The notes under the pieces are model-generated. The model was not told the origin of the DNA. It made no database searches and saw only the letters and a program-made list of their open reading frames with translations. A DNA stretch of 64,000 nt, from positions 1,798,001 through 1,862,000 of the forward strand of contig NZ_CP051217.1 of assembly GCF_012516475.1 (NCBI RefSeq). The letters are read 5' to 3'. The stretch is from Parasphingorhabdus halotolerans (GTDB taxonomy: Bacteria; Pseudomonadota; Alphaproteobacteria; Sphingomonadales; Sphingomonadaceae). This document shows positions 16,395 to 25,477 of this stretch, in pieces (position 1 is the first letter of the stretch; the number at the start of each line of letters is the position of its first letter). The position numbers were made by a program, and so were the translations under genes.

Positions 16395-17837
16395 ATGAAC
16401 GGGAAGGCCCGTCTCCGACGATTGGAACTGATTTCCAGCAGTCTCATATTGACCTGCATGTCGGGCGCTGCTTTGGCTGACGCCGGATCTGCGAAAACCG
16501 GTTTTAGTGAATCAATCGCGCCGCCGGGGGTAGCCAAATGCGATGCCGCCGGCCAATGTCGTTTTCAGATTACACCGCAGCAATTGCTTGCCAGGGCAGA
16601 AGCTTTGGTACAGGAAAAAAACTATGCTGCCGCGTTACCAATGGTAGAGGCCTTGGGCCAAGTTCCTGAACTCAAGCTACAACAACAGTTTCTTGCCGGG
16701 TTTATAGCGGCAGAGACCGGCGATCTCAAAATCGCAATCAAGAAATTCCGTTCTATATTGGACGATAATCCGGGTCAGACCCGCGTGAGACTGGAACTGG
16801 CTCGCGCCTATTTACTCAGCGGCAAGGAAGCCAGCGCGGACTATCATTTCCGGCTTGCCCAAAATGACGAAGATTTGCCGGATGAAATAGCCCAAACCAT
16901 CCGAAACACCCGCAGTATTTTACGCGATCAGAGGGTTTGGCGCTTCAGCTTCGATTTCGGCTTCGCCCCTGATACCAATATTAACGGCGCAACCAATGCG
17001 GAAGCCATCGACATTAATTTTGGTGCCATTCACCCGCTATTTGGCGACGCGAAGGGCGAGTTAACACTTGATGAGAATGCCCGACAGAAATCGGGCATTG
17101 GCCAGACTGCCGGGTTTTCTGGCGGTGTTCGGTTGAAAGCGACAGACAAAATCGCATTTCTGTTTGATGCTGACAGCAAGATCATAAATTATCAGGGCAA
17201 GGCTGCGGACGATATCGTCACACAGATTGCCGCAGGACCAGAGTTACGGGTGGCTCAGTACGCTAGCGTTTCGATACAGGCGGTCGGTTTGCAGCGCTGG
17301 TATGGCGGTAAACTGACAACGCGCGAATATGGAGCCAAAATCGGCATGCAATCGGCTTTGAATGAAGGCCAGCGAATCGGCGTCGAACTTGATGCCAGGC
17401 GCACCGAATCAAAACTGAGTGATTCATTTAGCGGATGGCAGCTGGGTGCAAATGCCACCTATGAGCAATTGATTGGAAAGTCGCTCATCGCTTCGGCCAG
17501 TTTGTTCGCAAGACGCGATCTACTGGAATCAAAAGGATATTCCAGCCTCAACTATGGTATCAATCTCGGAATTGGCGGTGAGCTGCCGTTCGGTCTTAAC
17601 GCGGGCGTATCCGGGAGCATAAGCCGAGCCCAGTTTGATGAAGCCATAGCGCTATATTCACTGGATAAACGAAACGATTGGCGCAGCTATGGCCGAGCCT
17701 ACATCGGAAGTCGCCAAATCAAATTTCTGGGTTTCTCACCTTCGGTGGATTACAATTATTCGCGCGTCGACAGCAATTATGAGCTCTATGAAATGAGTCG
17801 CCATCGGGTGAATTTCAGGCTTGCCAAATATTTTTGA
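16395..17837 (+). CDS. Slam-family surface lipoprotein assembly modifier (type XI secretion)
   Basis: 480 residues: a signal peptide (cleavage near A-L-A-D), an N-terminal periplasmic TPR-like helical domain (about residues 55-175; Q-L-L-A-R-A-E-A-L, R-V-R-L-E-L-A-R-A-Y-L-L-S-G-K) and a C-terminal outer-membrane barrel (about 180-480) ending in phenylalanine (R-L-A-K-Y-F), as expected for BAM substrates. This is the architecture of Slam (DUF560), which flips lipoproteins to the outer face of the outer membrane. The adjacent TbpB-like lipoprotein is the obvious client. Only a weak ribosome site precedes the ATG, so coupling to the upstream gene is likely. Confidence 0.82.
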   Translation: MNGKARLRRLELISSSLILTCMSGAALADAGSAKTGFSESIAPPGVAKCDAAGQCRFQITPQQLLARAEALVQEKNYAAALPMVEALGQVPELKLQQQFLAGFIAAETGDLKIAIKKFRSILDDNPGQTRVRLELARAYLLSGKEASADYHFRLAQNDEDLPDEIAQTIRNTRSILRDQRVWRFSFDFGFAPDTNINGATNAEAIDINFGAIHPLFGDAKGELTLDENARQKSGIGQTAGFSGGVRLKATDKIAFLFDADSKIINYQGKAADDIVTQIAAGPELRVAQYASVSIQAVGLQRWYGGKLTTREYGAKIGMQSALNEGQRIGVELDARRTESKLSDSFSGWQLGANATYEQLIGKSLIASASLFARRDLLESKGYSSLNYGINLGIGGELPFGLNAGVSGSISRAQFDEAIALYSLDKRNDWRSYGRAYIGSRQIKFLGFSPSVDYNYSRVDSNYELYEMSRHRVNFRLAKYF

Positions 17838-17975
17838 AAAATGACGTCTCCCGACTGTTTCCGTGGCGTTTCACGGGTTCCGAAATCTACGGAATATAAA
17901 AGCCGGACTTGCTCCGTTTGACCATCGCGCTATAGGGATAAACGCACGCAAGAGCGCATTCGAGAAGCGAGTTCT

Positions 17976-18206
17976 ATGAAGATAAAAATTTTTGTGACGC
18001 TTAAAAATGGTGTCCTTGATCCACAAGGCAAAGCCATTCACCACGCCTTGGAAAATATGCAGTTTTCTGGTGTAAATGATGTGCGTGCAGGAAAATTGAT
18101 CGAGCTCGACGTCGATGATGATGTTACGGATGCTGATCTTGAAAAGATGTGCGATAAACTGCTCGCCAATACCGTGATCGAAAATTACGAAATAGAAAAA
18201 GCCTGA
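17976..18206 (+). CDS. purS: phosphoribosylformylglycinamidine synthase subunit PurS
   Basis: 76 residues, the normal size of PurS, the small bridging subunit of the three-part FGAM synthase (PurS, PurQ, PurL). Signatures are [15 protein letters not shown], then the G-K-L-I-E-L-D-V segment and [13 protein letters not shown]. purQ follows after 2 bp. A short hairpin (CCGTG/CACGG, 17869-17883) lies in the 138-bp gap after the Slam gene, and that gap probably carries its promoter. Confidence 0.93.
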   Translation: MKIKIFVTLKNGVLDPQGKAIHHALENMQFSGVNDVRAGKLIELDVDDDVTDADLEKMCDKLLANTVIENYEIEKA

Positions 18207-18208
18207 AC

Positions 18209-18877
18209 ATGAAATCAGCAGTCATTGTTTTTCCCGGTTCAAACTGTGATCGAGATATGGCCGTTGCACTGGAAACTGTATCCGGCAAAAAACCTCATAT
18301 GGTCTGGCATGACGATACCGACCTGCCTGAAGGCCTGGATGTAATTGCGATCCCGGGAGGCTTTTCTTACGGGGACTATTTGCGCTGCGGAGCAATGGCC
18401 TCACGTTCGAAAATAATCCCATCGATTTTTTCAGCGGCTCAGCGCGGAGTGAAAATCCTGGGCGTCTGCAATGGTTTTCAGATTTTGACAGAGATCGGTC
18501 TTTTGCCCGGCGCGTTGATGCGAAATGAAAGAATGAATTTCATTTGCAGAGATGTTAGCCTGACAGTTCAGCAAACCTCGACTGCTTTTACGGCGGGCTT
18601 TGCAACTGATGAACGCATCAAACTTCCGGTAGCGCATCATGATGGTAACTATTTCGCTGATCCGGAAACACTGAAATCGCTTGAAAATGACGGTCGGATT
18701 GCATTCCGATATGTCGAAAATGTAAACGGCTCTGCGAATAATATTGCAGGACTCTTCAATGACGATGGAAATATACTGGGAATGATGCCGCATCCCGAAA
18801 GAGCTATCGACAAAAAACATGGTGGCACCGATGGCGTCAGAATTTTTGAGAGCCTTTTTAGTAATCAGTTTGCGTAA
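18209..18877 (+). CDS. purQ: phosphoribosylformylglycinamidine synthase subunit PurQ
   Basis: 222 residues. Glutamine amidotransferase subunit that feeds ammonia to PurL in step 4 of purine synthesis. The triad is present: the nucleophile Cys in G-V-C-N-G-F-Q, and the His/Glu in M-M-P-H-P-E-R. The N-terminus has [12 protein letters not shown] and [12 protein letters not shown]. It is coupled to purS. The 3' end overlaps the convergent AHH gene by 13 bp. Confidence 0.95.
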   Translation: MKSAVIVFPGSNCDRDMAVALETVSGKKPHMVWHDDTDLPEGLDVIAIPGGFSYGDYLRCGAMASRSKIIPSIFSAAQRGVKILGVCNGFQILTEIGLLPGALMRNERMNFICRDVSLTVQQTSTAFTAGFATDERIKLPVAHHDGNYFADPETLKSLENDGRIAFRYVENVNGSANNIAGLFNDDGNILGMMPHPERAIDKKHGGTDGVRIFESLFSNQFA

Positions 18878-19377
18878 GCCAACGCAGTGCTTTTTGTTGT
18901 TTCAGAGAACAATGTATCAATCTTGTCGTCCAGTTTTTGAAAATCGCTATGAGACCGAACGGGATCGCGCTTGTTAAGCCTAAGTTTATCAAAGCCTTGA
19001 TGTGTTAAGCCTCTTCGCAGCCCGTTTTGTAGAAGAGCAACCCGATCACGAACAAACGTCCTTTGATCACGAGAACCTTTGATTTTTTTGCTCAATGCAA
19101 AAAAACGCGATAATCGCTCAATTACCAGCTCGTTATATTCGCGGTGTGGGCCACGATGCAGTGGAAATCCTGTTGCTACCGCCCATTTCTCTTCGCATGG
19201 AAGCAAGATACCGTTGGTCCGAAAGTCATTAAATCCAAAGCTGCCACTGTGGGCATGATGCAATGTTCGGGAGAGGCGTCCAATTGAAGAAACTTGCAGC
19301 GGTATTAGGTGATGGCGCTGAAAATAAGGACGATAATCCGAAGTACCAATTCTGTTGATATCTGAAAATCGAATCAC
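18865..19377 (-). CDS. orphan AHH-type nuclease domain protein
   Basis: About 170 residues. It shows the AHH (HNH/ENDO VII superfamily) pattern: Q-R-H-H-L-I-P-L-Q near residue 20, an N-G-I-L-L-P-C-E-E segment, then [11 protein letters not shown]. These His/Asn residues are the metal and catalytic site in polymorphic-toxin nucleases. Here the domain stands alone, with no secretion or repeat region, and no immunity-like gene is visible. The frame is open to a GTG at 19392, but AAAGGGGG lies in good position for the GTG at 19377. Base composition is richer in A/T than its neighbours. A perfect palindrome lies ~40 bp upstream. Confidence 0.65.
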   Translation of the reverse strand: MIRFSDINRIGTSDYRPYFQRHHLIPLQVSSIGRLSRTLHHAHSGSFGFNDFRTNGILLPCEEKWAVATGFPLHRGPHREYNELVIERLSRFFALSKKIKGSRDQRTFVRDRVALLQNGLRRGLTHQGFDKLRLNKRDPVRSHSDFQKLDDKIDTLFSETTKSTALAYAN

Positions 19378-19418
19378 CGGGCCCCCTTTCACAAAGGAGA
19401 CAATTGTTAGTCAAACCC

Positions 19419-19436
19419 TTCAAATGTCCATTTGAA
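19419..19436. promoter_or_regulatory. 18-bp perfect palindrome upstream of AHH gene
   Basis: TTCAAATG-TC-CATTTGAA: two 8-bp arms around a 2-bp centre. It lies 42 bp before the GTG of the AHH gene, between that gene and the ompA terminator. The size and symmetry suit a dimeric repressor, so it may control the nuclease gene. No matching regulator gene is adjacent. Confidence 0.5.
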
Positions 19437-19487
19437 CTTCGTCCAAAATGAAACAACCGTCGTTGATTGCAAAAATAGTAATTGCGC

Positions 19488-19516
19488 AAAAAAAAGGGCC
19501 GGTCCGAAGACCAGCC
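19488..19516 (-). terminator. intrinsic terminator of the ompA-type gene
   Basis: On the minus strand GGGCTGGTC, loop TTC, and GGACCGGCCC form a stem with one bulge, followed directly by eight T residues. It lies about 27 bp after the ompA-type stop codon, which is the expected place. Confidence 0.85.
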
Positions 19517-19542
19517 CAATTTCTGATTGATTTCTAAACCAA

Positions 19543-20649
19543 TTACATTCCTGAACCAGGACCGTACATGATTTCCACACGACGGTTTTGAGGTTCGCGA
19601 ACACCGTCTGCGGTTTCAACGCGAGGGCGCGATTCACCAAACGCTTCGCTGGAAATCGAGCCGCCGCCGATACCGCGTGATTCGAGATAAGCCCGAACCG
19701 AAGCGTTACGACGTTGTGACAAGCCGACGTTGTAGCTGGCCGAACCAGATTTATCAGCGTGACCAGCAAGCATAACCTGTGCCGAACCACAATCACCATA
19801 TGCCGTTACAGCATTGTCCAGAACCGTTGCTGCTTCTGGTGTAATGTCAGACTGATCCCAATCGAAGAATACGATGTAAGGTCCAGGCGCACATACTTGA
19901 GCAGGTGGCGGTGGTGGTGGCGGTGGTGGTGGAGGCGGTGGAGGCGCCACTGGTGGTGGTGGAGCATCTGGCTCGCCGCCGAAGTTGTAAATCAAGCTAC
20001 CCAGAATTGAGTGGGTCCGCAGGCGCGTAGAAACATTACGGCCAACTTGATCGACAAGATCAATTTTGTCTGCATTGAAGAAACGATATTTAACGCCAAC
20101 ATCCCAGCTGTCGCTCAGCGGAGCGCGAATGCCTGCCAAAAGCTGCCAGGCAAATCCGGTATCCGAATCATTAAGATACGGTCCCGCGAACACGTTGGTA
20201 ATTTCCGTCCGTGCCACGCCGACGCCGCCGCCAGCAAAAGCTTGAACGCCGTCATCGTCGCCAAAATCAAGCATACCATTGAGCATGAAGCTCAATGCAT
20301 TTACTTCGCCGTTAATTGGCGTAACACCGAAGAAATTCGGTCCTGCACCGGATACAGTCTGTGGAACACCAGGCGCGCCAATTTGCAAGCGCTCTGCTGC
20401 TGCCGATTTGTAGGCAACTTCTGATTCCAGACGAAATCCGCCGAAATCATAGCCTACAATACCGTCAAAATCGTAACCGACTTTATGGTCAACTTCACTA
20501 GCACCGGCGATTCCAGCGATATCTGATGTAATATCTTCGACGAGCATCGCGCCGCCTTCAACACCAATATACCATTGGCCATCACGGGCCAAGGCTGGTG
20601 AAGCAAGCGCCGTGGAGGCAAGCGCCAATCCTATGGCAAGCTTACGCAT
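19543..20649 (-). CDS. OmpA-family outer-membrane protein with polyproline linker
   Basis: 368 residues: a signal peptide (cleavage after A-L-A-R or A-L-A), an eight-strand-type barrel with glycine/aromatic alternation (about 22-225), an unbroken run of 14 prolines as linker (about 232-250), and a C-terminal OmpA peptidoglycan-binding domain with F-F-D-W-D-Q-S-D-I, L-A-G-H-A-D-K-S-G and L-S-Q-R-R-N-A-S-V-R. It should tie the outer membrane to the wall. It has a strong ribosome site (GAAGGGGAA), a good promoter upstream and a strong terminator, fitting high expression. Confidence 0.9.
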   Translation of the reverse strand: MRKLAIGLALASTALASPALARDGQWYIGVEGGAMLVEDITSDIAGIAGASEVDHKVGYDFDGIVGYDFGGFRLESEVAYKSAAAERLQIGAPGVPQTVSGAGPNFFGVTPINGEVNALSFMLNGMLDFGDDDGVQAFAGGGVGVARTEITNVFAGPYLNDSDTGFAWQLLAGIRAPLSDSWDVGVKYRFFNADKIDLVDQVGRNVSTRLRTHSILGSLIYNFGGEPDAPPPPVAPPPPPPPPPPPPPPAQVCAPGPYIVFFDWDQSDITPEAATVLDNAVTAYGDCGSAQVMLAGHADKSGSASYNVGLSQRRNASVRAYLESRGIGGGSISSEAFGESRPRVETADGVREPQNRRVEIMYGPGSGM

Positions 20650-20689
20650 TTAAATTCCCCTTCTCTTTTAGGTTCTAATTTCACGGCGC

Positions 20690-20718
20690 TTTGTAACCTT
20701 TCGATTTAAACAGTGCAA
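20690..20718 (-). promoter_or_regulatory. candidate promoter of the ompA-type gene
   Basis: Minus strand: TTGCAC (20718-20713), 17 bp, TACAAA (20695-20690). The predicted start would leave a leader of about 35 nt before the ATG at 20649. This is a sequence match only. Confidence 0.45.
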
Positions 20719-20839
20719 GCCGCCAAATAGAATAACTGTTGCGAAAATGTCGCCATTTACGTGATTTAGCGAAAAAAGTTACGCGAATACAGGTGCATTA
20801 TACCAGCAGATTGCAGAAATGACCCGATGACTCGGACAA

Positions 20840-21292
20840 TCAGAGCCCGTCAGGGGCGATTCTAAGGAGTTGTAAAATATCAAGAATCGAATCGATTGCG
20901 ACCCTCGCTTCTGGGTCAATATTTGATCCTCCAGCCGGCGGGAGGATCGCACCCACTGATACCCATAAGTTATCACGATAAATCAAGGTCTTGCGCTCAT
21001 CGGAAACCACAATCCGCATATTCTCCTGTGGGCGGATGTATCTCCACCCACCAGCAGTCCAACCGGCAATATGTCCGCTATGCTCTTGCCACTCGCCAAG
21101 CGGCGATGTTCCGACAAGCCAGCTTTGTCCCTCGCCAGGAGATAGCAACTGCGGATCATTAGCGATATTTTCGACCACGGGGTGCAGCAAGAAATCGATC
21201 AGGCTCAACGCCTCGTTATGAAAGACCTCTTTGCTGGCCTGCCCCGGAGACAGTAATGGAAGGGAAAACCGCGCGGTTTGTAGTGATGACAT
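20840..21292 (-). CDS. DUF2793 protein at end of GTA locus
   Basis: 150 residues. It shows the DUF2793 pattern: P-L-L-S-P-G-Q-A-S-K-E-V-F-H-N-E-A-L near the N-terminus, then W-Q-E-H-S-G-H-I-A-G-W-T-A-G-G-W-R. In sphingomonad GTA and phage clusters this gene closes the tail module. Here it follows the truncated g15-like remnant by 24 bp on the same strand and has an intact frame. It may be a tail-tip or receptor-contact protein, but in this strain there is no particle left to attach it to. Confidence 0.75.
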   Translation of the reverse strand: MSSLQTARFSLPLLSPGQASKEVFHNEALSLIDFLLHPVVENIANDPQLLSPGEGQSWLVGTSPLGEWQEHSGHIAGWTAGGWRYIRPQENMRIVVSDERKTLIYRDNLWVSVGAILPPAGGSNIDPEARVAIDSILDILQLLRIAPDGL

Positions 21293-21316
21293 GATGCAAC
21301 CTTTCGGGTTTAAAAA

Positions 21317-22676
21317 CTAGATTGGAATATGGAAGCCAAGCGGAGATGATATGGCATGAGATCCGATTTGCCGTATTTCTACCTGCAAATTGGAAACCCC
21401 GTTTGATCGGAAGTCTTGCAGATTTGTGAACGCCACAACGTGATAAGGATTGGCCGTATCAACAGGAGTAACTGCGCCACCCGCATCAGAGGCAATATTA
21501 AGACGGTATAATTCCGATTCTTCGGCCAGCGGCACTTCGACATTGTCTCGCCATAAACCGCCCGCGCGCGACCGGCGGGTCCAGCCGATTTCCATAGAAC
21601 CGTCGATCTGCCAGAAAACCCTTGGATGCACTGGCGAAAGCGGCCTTAACGCAACGCCCGGTCTCGCGTGGCTTGCCAGTACCGGTTGCTCATCACCCCG
21701 CCCCAATGCCCAGAATCTGGCAGGCATAAACGGCGAAAAATGAAGTGGATCAATTGCGGTCATCTCTGTGGCATTAAGCAGTATAAAATTTTCGCCAATA
21801 GCATGGGCGGCCATTTGGTTTTCCGTTCCCCCTAGCCCTCTGAGCAAACGGGAAAGACGGTAACGCCCGTTGCCCAGCGGTGTGGCTCTGCCGAACTGGA
21901 TAAGCTCTGGTCCCAGCAATGCCGCATTAGCTCCGGCAAACAGACGGCCATCGTCCGCATCATATAATTGCATTCCCGGATGGTGCAGGCTGATCTCAAT
22001 GCTATTTTTATCATCGACAAGATTGGCGCTCGCCAGTTCCAAAACTTGCGTCGCAGTCCCAATGGTCGCGGGCGGTAATATTTCGGCTATTGGCTGATCA
22101 GCGTTGCCATTTGCATCGCTGTTGAAAAGCTGCGCTTTGCGCCAACCGGCCCCACCGGCAGCAACGGCATATAGGCGGGGAAGCTCGGACGCCTGAAAGG
22201 GCGCATTAATAGCAAACGGCAAATCAACCAGTATCAATCGGGTAGGACCAGCCAGCGCATCGACTTGCGACACAGCGCGGCCTTGATCAGTGTCCTCACT
22301 AATGTCAGTCGTTGTATGGATTGCCTTAACCAGCTGGAGCGCAATCACGCCATTTTTGATTTCACTTGATCGCACCCGCCACAAACCGGCGCTATCGGCT
22401 ATCCGGACCAAAGCACCGGGCTGCAAATTTTGACTGGCTTGCATCACCTCCAGCCGCGCCGTGGTTCGTTCTTGATAAATAGAGAACAGCATATTGTGCG
22501 CGATAGACTTGGCTTGAATGGTGGAGATTGCCGCCGGAAAATCGCGATTGATAATCGCGCGCCCAAGACCGGAGCGAAAAGCATTTTGCATATCTGAAAC
22601 GTCCGCAATGGTCTGCCCGATGGTTACAGAACCATCATCTGCGATCACCTCGAAGGTCAATGATGGAATTCGGTTG
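21317..22676 (-). pseudogene. C-terminal remnant of GTA g15-like tail (hub/megatron) protein
   Basis: The frame opens at the deletion junction and reads N-R-I-P-S-L-T-F-E-V-I-A-D-D-G onwards for about 452 codons to a normal stop. The segment matches the C-terminal part of the large GTA/phage tail hub protein (g15, which normally exceeds 1,200 residues), including S-V-T-I-G-Q-T-I-A-D-V-S-D and the R-L-L-R-G-L-G-G-T-E stretch. The ATG codons that extend the frame to 22765 belong to the capsid gene read in another frame, so no native start exists. I treat it as untranslated or only marginally translated. Confidence 0.8.
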
Positions 22677-23501
22677 AACGAGATCAACCAGAGCATCTTC
22701 ACTGGCAAAGCTGCCGCTTGAACCGGAAGGGACATATTGCAACGAACCAAAGGCTCGCACATCATCGGCCTCGTCCGTCACCGCCGCATTCAAAAAGCCA
22801 CGCGGCTGATTGACGCCAGAGCCGCCAACAAAGGCCGCACCTTCCGCTTGGGCAAATTCCCGGGCGATTTCATCGGCGAGCCAGGCCTCGACATCAAAGG
22901 CGGCATCATCAAGCATGGCTTGAGAGGCGGCGGGATTAGCATAAAGCTCTCCGGTCGGCGGAGCGATTTCGTTGAAATTCGGCGTGTCGGTTTCCGGGCG
23001 GCTGGCGGTTTCGGAAACCCAGCCAGCGGGCGTGCCGCCATCAGTCACAAGCTTGCGATAACCCGCGCTGCCGGTTTGCACGATCGTGGCGATGGCGCGG
23101 ATCGGCGAAATGGATTTGAGCGTCGAGCCAATCAGTGCATCAATTTCGCGAGGCACCGCAAACCCGCCTTCGGGGCCGGACGCGCCGGAGAAACTCTTCA
23201 GCTCAATCCCGCTATGATCGCCGCGCCGGAGATATCTGGAGACAAAATCCTCCGAAGCGGCGGACGACACCATCCCTTTCGCGCCATCGAGATTTCCGGC
23301 CAAAGCAGGGCGCGCGGAAGCCTTCGAGATGTCCGTCATCTGGCTTTTGAGACCGTCAACATCAGTGCGCAATTCGGCAATCGCCTTGCCTTGACTGGCG
23401 GTATCTTCTGCCACAAGGACAGCGTCAAAAGACGCCTCCAGTTCGCTTTTTGGCGGGTCATCCTTGGTTTCGAGATTTTCAATTTTGTGGGAGAGTTCCA
23501 T
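22635..23501 (-). pseudogene. truncated GTA/HK97-type major capsid protein
   Basis: Residues 1-275 are a normal GTA g5-type capsid protein: an N-terminal coiled-coil delta domain (residues 1-~80), then the HK97 fold with G-G-F-A-V-P-R-E-I and G-W-V-S-E-T-A-S-R-P-E-T. After A-L-V-D-L-V (near 22677) the sequence changes to g15 DNA out of frame, adding 13 foreign residues and a stop at codon 289. Full-length relatives have roughly 390 residues, so the P-domain end and C-terminal A-domain are missing and a capsid cannot be built from it. It is the fifth gene of the cluster and has a 5' end in good order. Confidence 0.85.
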
Positions 23502-23532
23502 GTTTTTCCTTTCTTGTGGAAGTTAGATATTT

Positions 23533-23601
23533 TCACGCGAAGACGGGAAGAATGAGAAGCGAACAGCTTCCTCTTCTTTGCGGCTTCGCGGCTTCGCGTG
23601 A
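23533..23601. repeat. inverted repeat TCACGCGAAG / CTTCGCGTGA
   Basis: Perfect 10-bp arms at 23533-23542 and 23592-23601 with CTTCGCGGCTTCGCG iterations inside the right half. It is of the CGCGAAG dispersed-repeat type. It lies between the prohead protease and capsid genes and was probably inserted there. Confidence 0.65.
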
Positions 23602-23607
23602 CTAAAT

Positions 23608-24006
23608 TCAGGTGACAAGATGCACTGTCGCCAGTCCCTGCATCGGGTAGGTCACCAGCGAAATCTCGGCGACATCCAGATCCAGCAATTGCCGTGGTTT
23701 GTGCCCGGCAGATTGCTTCACCCGATAACCAAAGCTTAGGCCTTTGACTCCTCCGCCAGACAGCATCGCTGCGGCATCGCGGCCCGCGCTGGTTGCAGTC
23801 GAGACATTCCCGATAACCCTCAAGCCGCGCCGGTCTTCGCGGGCGTATTCGATGCTGCCGATGCGCTGGTCGGGTCGGTGTTGCCATAACAGCGTCAGCA
23901 CTTTTCCTTCGGGAAACTCGCCAAACGCGCCGGGGCGGATAATGTCGCCGCCCTTGTCGATGCGGTTGAAGATCGCGGCATATCCCGCAAAGCGCAGCTC
24001 GCTCAT
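23608..24006 (-). CDS. GTA HK97-family prohead protease
   Basis: 132 residues, of the small GTA g4 type. It starts R-F-A-G-Y-A-A-I-F-N with D-K-G-G-D-I-I-R-P-G-A-F, then L-W-Q-H-R-P-D-Q-R-I-G (catalytic His) and G-L-S-F-G-Y-R-V (catalytic Ser region), ending L-D-V-A-E-I-S-L-V-T-Y-P-M. It would cut the capsid delta domain during particle maturation. The ATG overlaps the stop of the DUF6127 gene (ATGA). The frame is intact although its substrate gene is truncated. Confidence 0.85.
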   Translation of the reverse strand: MSELRFAGYAAIFNRIDKGGDIIRPGAFGEFPEGKVLTLLWQHRPDQRIGSIEYAREDRRGLRVIGNVSTATSAGRDAAAMLSGGGVKGLSFGYRVKQSAGHKPRQLLDLDVAEISLVTYPMQGLATVHLVT

Positions 24007-24317
24007 GATACCAAATGCCCGAGGCCCAGCCGCATTGCGATGCCGATCAGCAACAGCGCCAATGTGCCGCGCACCAGCCAGGAAATGGCCGCTTTCGACG
24101 CGCTCGCCTTGGCATCGCGCCAGGCACGGAGCAGCTCGCGCAGTTCATCAAGATCATTTTGCGCCTTTGGGTCGGCCAGACCAAGCCGCTCCAGCACGCG
24201 CACCGCGCCGCCATCGGTCGCCTCCTCGACAATCGCGCGGAGCGTATTCAGGTCCGCGCCATCACTTTCGGCCTGCGCCATCAGGCGGGCGAGCATTTCG
24301 TTATTATGCATGATCAT
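24003..24317 (-). CDS. DUF6127-type small membrane protein of GTA cluster
   Basis: 104 residues: a charged helical N-terminal part (L-N-T-L-R-A-I-V-E-E-A-T, V-L-E-R-L-G-L-A-D-P-K-A-Q-N-D-L-D-E-L-R-E-L-L) and one C-terminal hydrophobic helix (G-T-L-A-L-L-L-I-G-I-A). This matches the small protein found between portal and protease in sphingomonad GTA clusters (DUF6127, the g3.5 position). The role is unknown. The ATG follows the portal stop directly (TAAATG), and the end overlaps the protease start. Confidence 0.7.
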   Translation of the reverse strand: MIMHNNEMLARLMAQAESDGADLNTLRAIVEEATDGGAVRVLERLGLADPKAQNDLDELRELLRAWRDAKASASKAAISWLVRGTLALLLIGIAMRLGLGHLVS

Positions 24318-25469
24318 TTACTCCAAACCCAACATCGTGCGTTTCTCTTGCGGCGACAGAAAATCCGCTTCACAAACCTGCTTCCACAATCGCTCGCGGT
24401 CTTCCGACAGGGCGGGGATTTGGTCTCGATCCACCGCCAGTTTCAGCTCCGGCCACCAAGAACGCAGCGGCACCGACAAGCCATCCAGTATCTTGCCCGC
24501 CAGCGGCAAAATCGTCAGCCGCCACAATGCGCGATTGGCCTCGCGGTAATTGGCGTAGCTATTGTCGCCCGGCAGCCCGAGCAGCATCGGCGGCACGCCA
24601 AAGGCCAGCGCGATCTCCCGCGCCGCTCCTTCTTTCAGCGCGACAAAATCCATGTCCGCTGGGGTCATGCTCATCGATTGCCATTTCAGGCCTCCTTCCA
24701 GCAACATTGGTCGGCCTGCGTTGCCGGAGCCGGCAAAACTTGCTTCCATTTCTGCTTTCAGCCGATCAAACTGGTCCGCCGACAGCGCCGAACCATCTGT
24801 GCCAGGATCATAAACCAGCGCGCCAGACGGCCGCGCCGCATTGTCGAGCAAAGCCTTGTTCCATTTTGCCGCGGCGTTGTGAACAGCCACCGCCTTGCCC
24901 GCCGCACCGAGACAACCCAGTCCATAATGATCATCGGTCGGGTGAAAGGCTTTCAGATGGATCACCGCATCGCGTTGCCCATCCATGGCCATTTCATCGA
25001 GCGCGGCAAAGCGGGTTTTATGCTCGCCGGCCTGATAGACATAAGCCACCGGCCAGCCCTTGGCATCCGGTTCAATGGTGATCCGGTCAGGACGTAACGC
25101 AAAGAGTTCTGCCGGCTGATCATCCGCGCCGCAGATAATCTGCACATAGGCATTGCCGTGGAGCAACAGATGCGCTGCGACAGTTTCCAGCAGCGATTGC
25201 GCGGCGCTGCTTGTGTTGACGAGGGTGGCAACACTCTCGTCCACCGGCGCCAGCGGCACATCGCCCACCGCCTCGGCGACAATCCGCACCGCCCGCTGGG
25301 CAATCGCATTCTCGACATAGGCCTCGCGGACATTAGCCTCATAAGAAAAAGGCGCCTCACCCGAAAATGAAGCGCCCCCATATGAGCCGATGTAGCTGCG
25401 CCCTAAAGGCGGCCGAGTTTGCCCCGCCCCGCCCTTGAAGGCGAGCGAGATGTTTTCCCAAAATGTCAT
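24318..25469 (-). CDS. GTA HK97-family portal protein
   Basis: 383 residues, full length for GTA g3. The portal ring is the DNA entry gate in the capsid. Signatures include V-E-N-A-I-A-Q-R-A-V-R-I-V-A-E-A-V, L-L-L-H-G-N-A-Y-V-Q, H-L-K-A-F-H-P-T-D-D-H-Y-G, F-G-V-P-P-M-L-L-G-L-P-G-D-N-S-Y-A-N-Y-R-E-A and a C-terminal W-P-E-L-K-L-A-V-D. It begins 8 bp after the terminase stop. The frame looks undamaged. Confidence 0.9.
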   Translation of the reverse strand: MTFWENISLAFKGGAGQTRPPLGRSYIGSYGGASFSGEAPFSYEANVREAYVENAIAQRAVRIVAEAVGDVPLAPVDESVATLVNTSSAAQSLLETVAAHLLLHGNAYVQIICGADDQPAELFALRPDRITIEPDAKGWPVAYVYQAGEHKTRFAALDEMAMDGQRDAVIHLKAFHPTDDHYGLGCLGAAGKAVAVHNAAAKWNKALLDNAARPSGALVYDPGTDGSALSADQFDRLKAEMEASFAGSGNAGRPMLLEGGLKWQSMSMTPADMDFVALKEGAAREIALAFGVPPMLLGLPGDNSYANYREANRALWRLTILPLAGKILDGLSVPLRSWWPELKLAVDRDQIPALSEDRERLWKQVCEADFLSPQEKRTMLGLE

Positions 25470-25477
25470 TTTTTTTC

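Noticed and set aside
22676..22765. Start of a longer g15-like protein at 22765
   Set aside because: The extra codons come from the capsid gene read in another frame, so this is an artefact of the deletion junction and not a native start.
24015..25097. 360-codon plus-strand frame over the portal gene
   Set aside because: The composition (Arg/His/Gln-rich) is typical of an antisense frame; the portal protein motifs are on the other strand.
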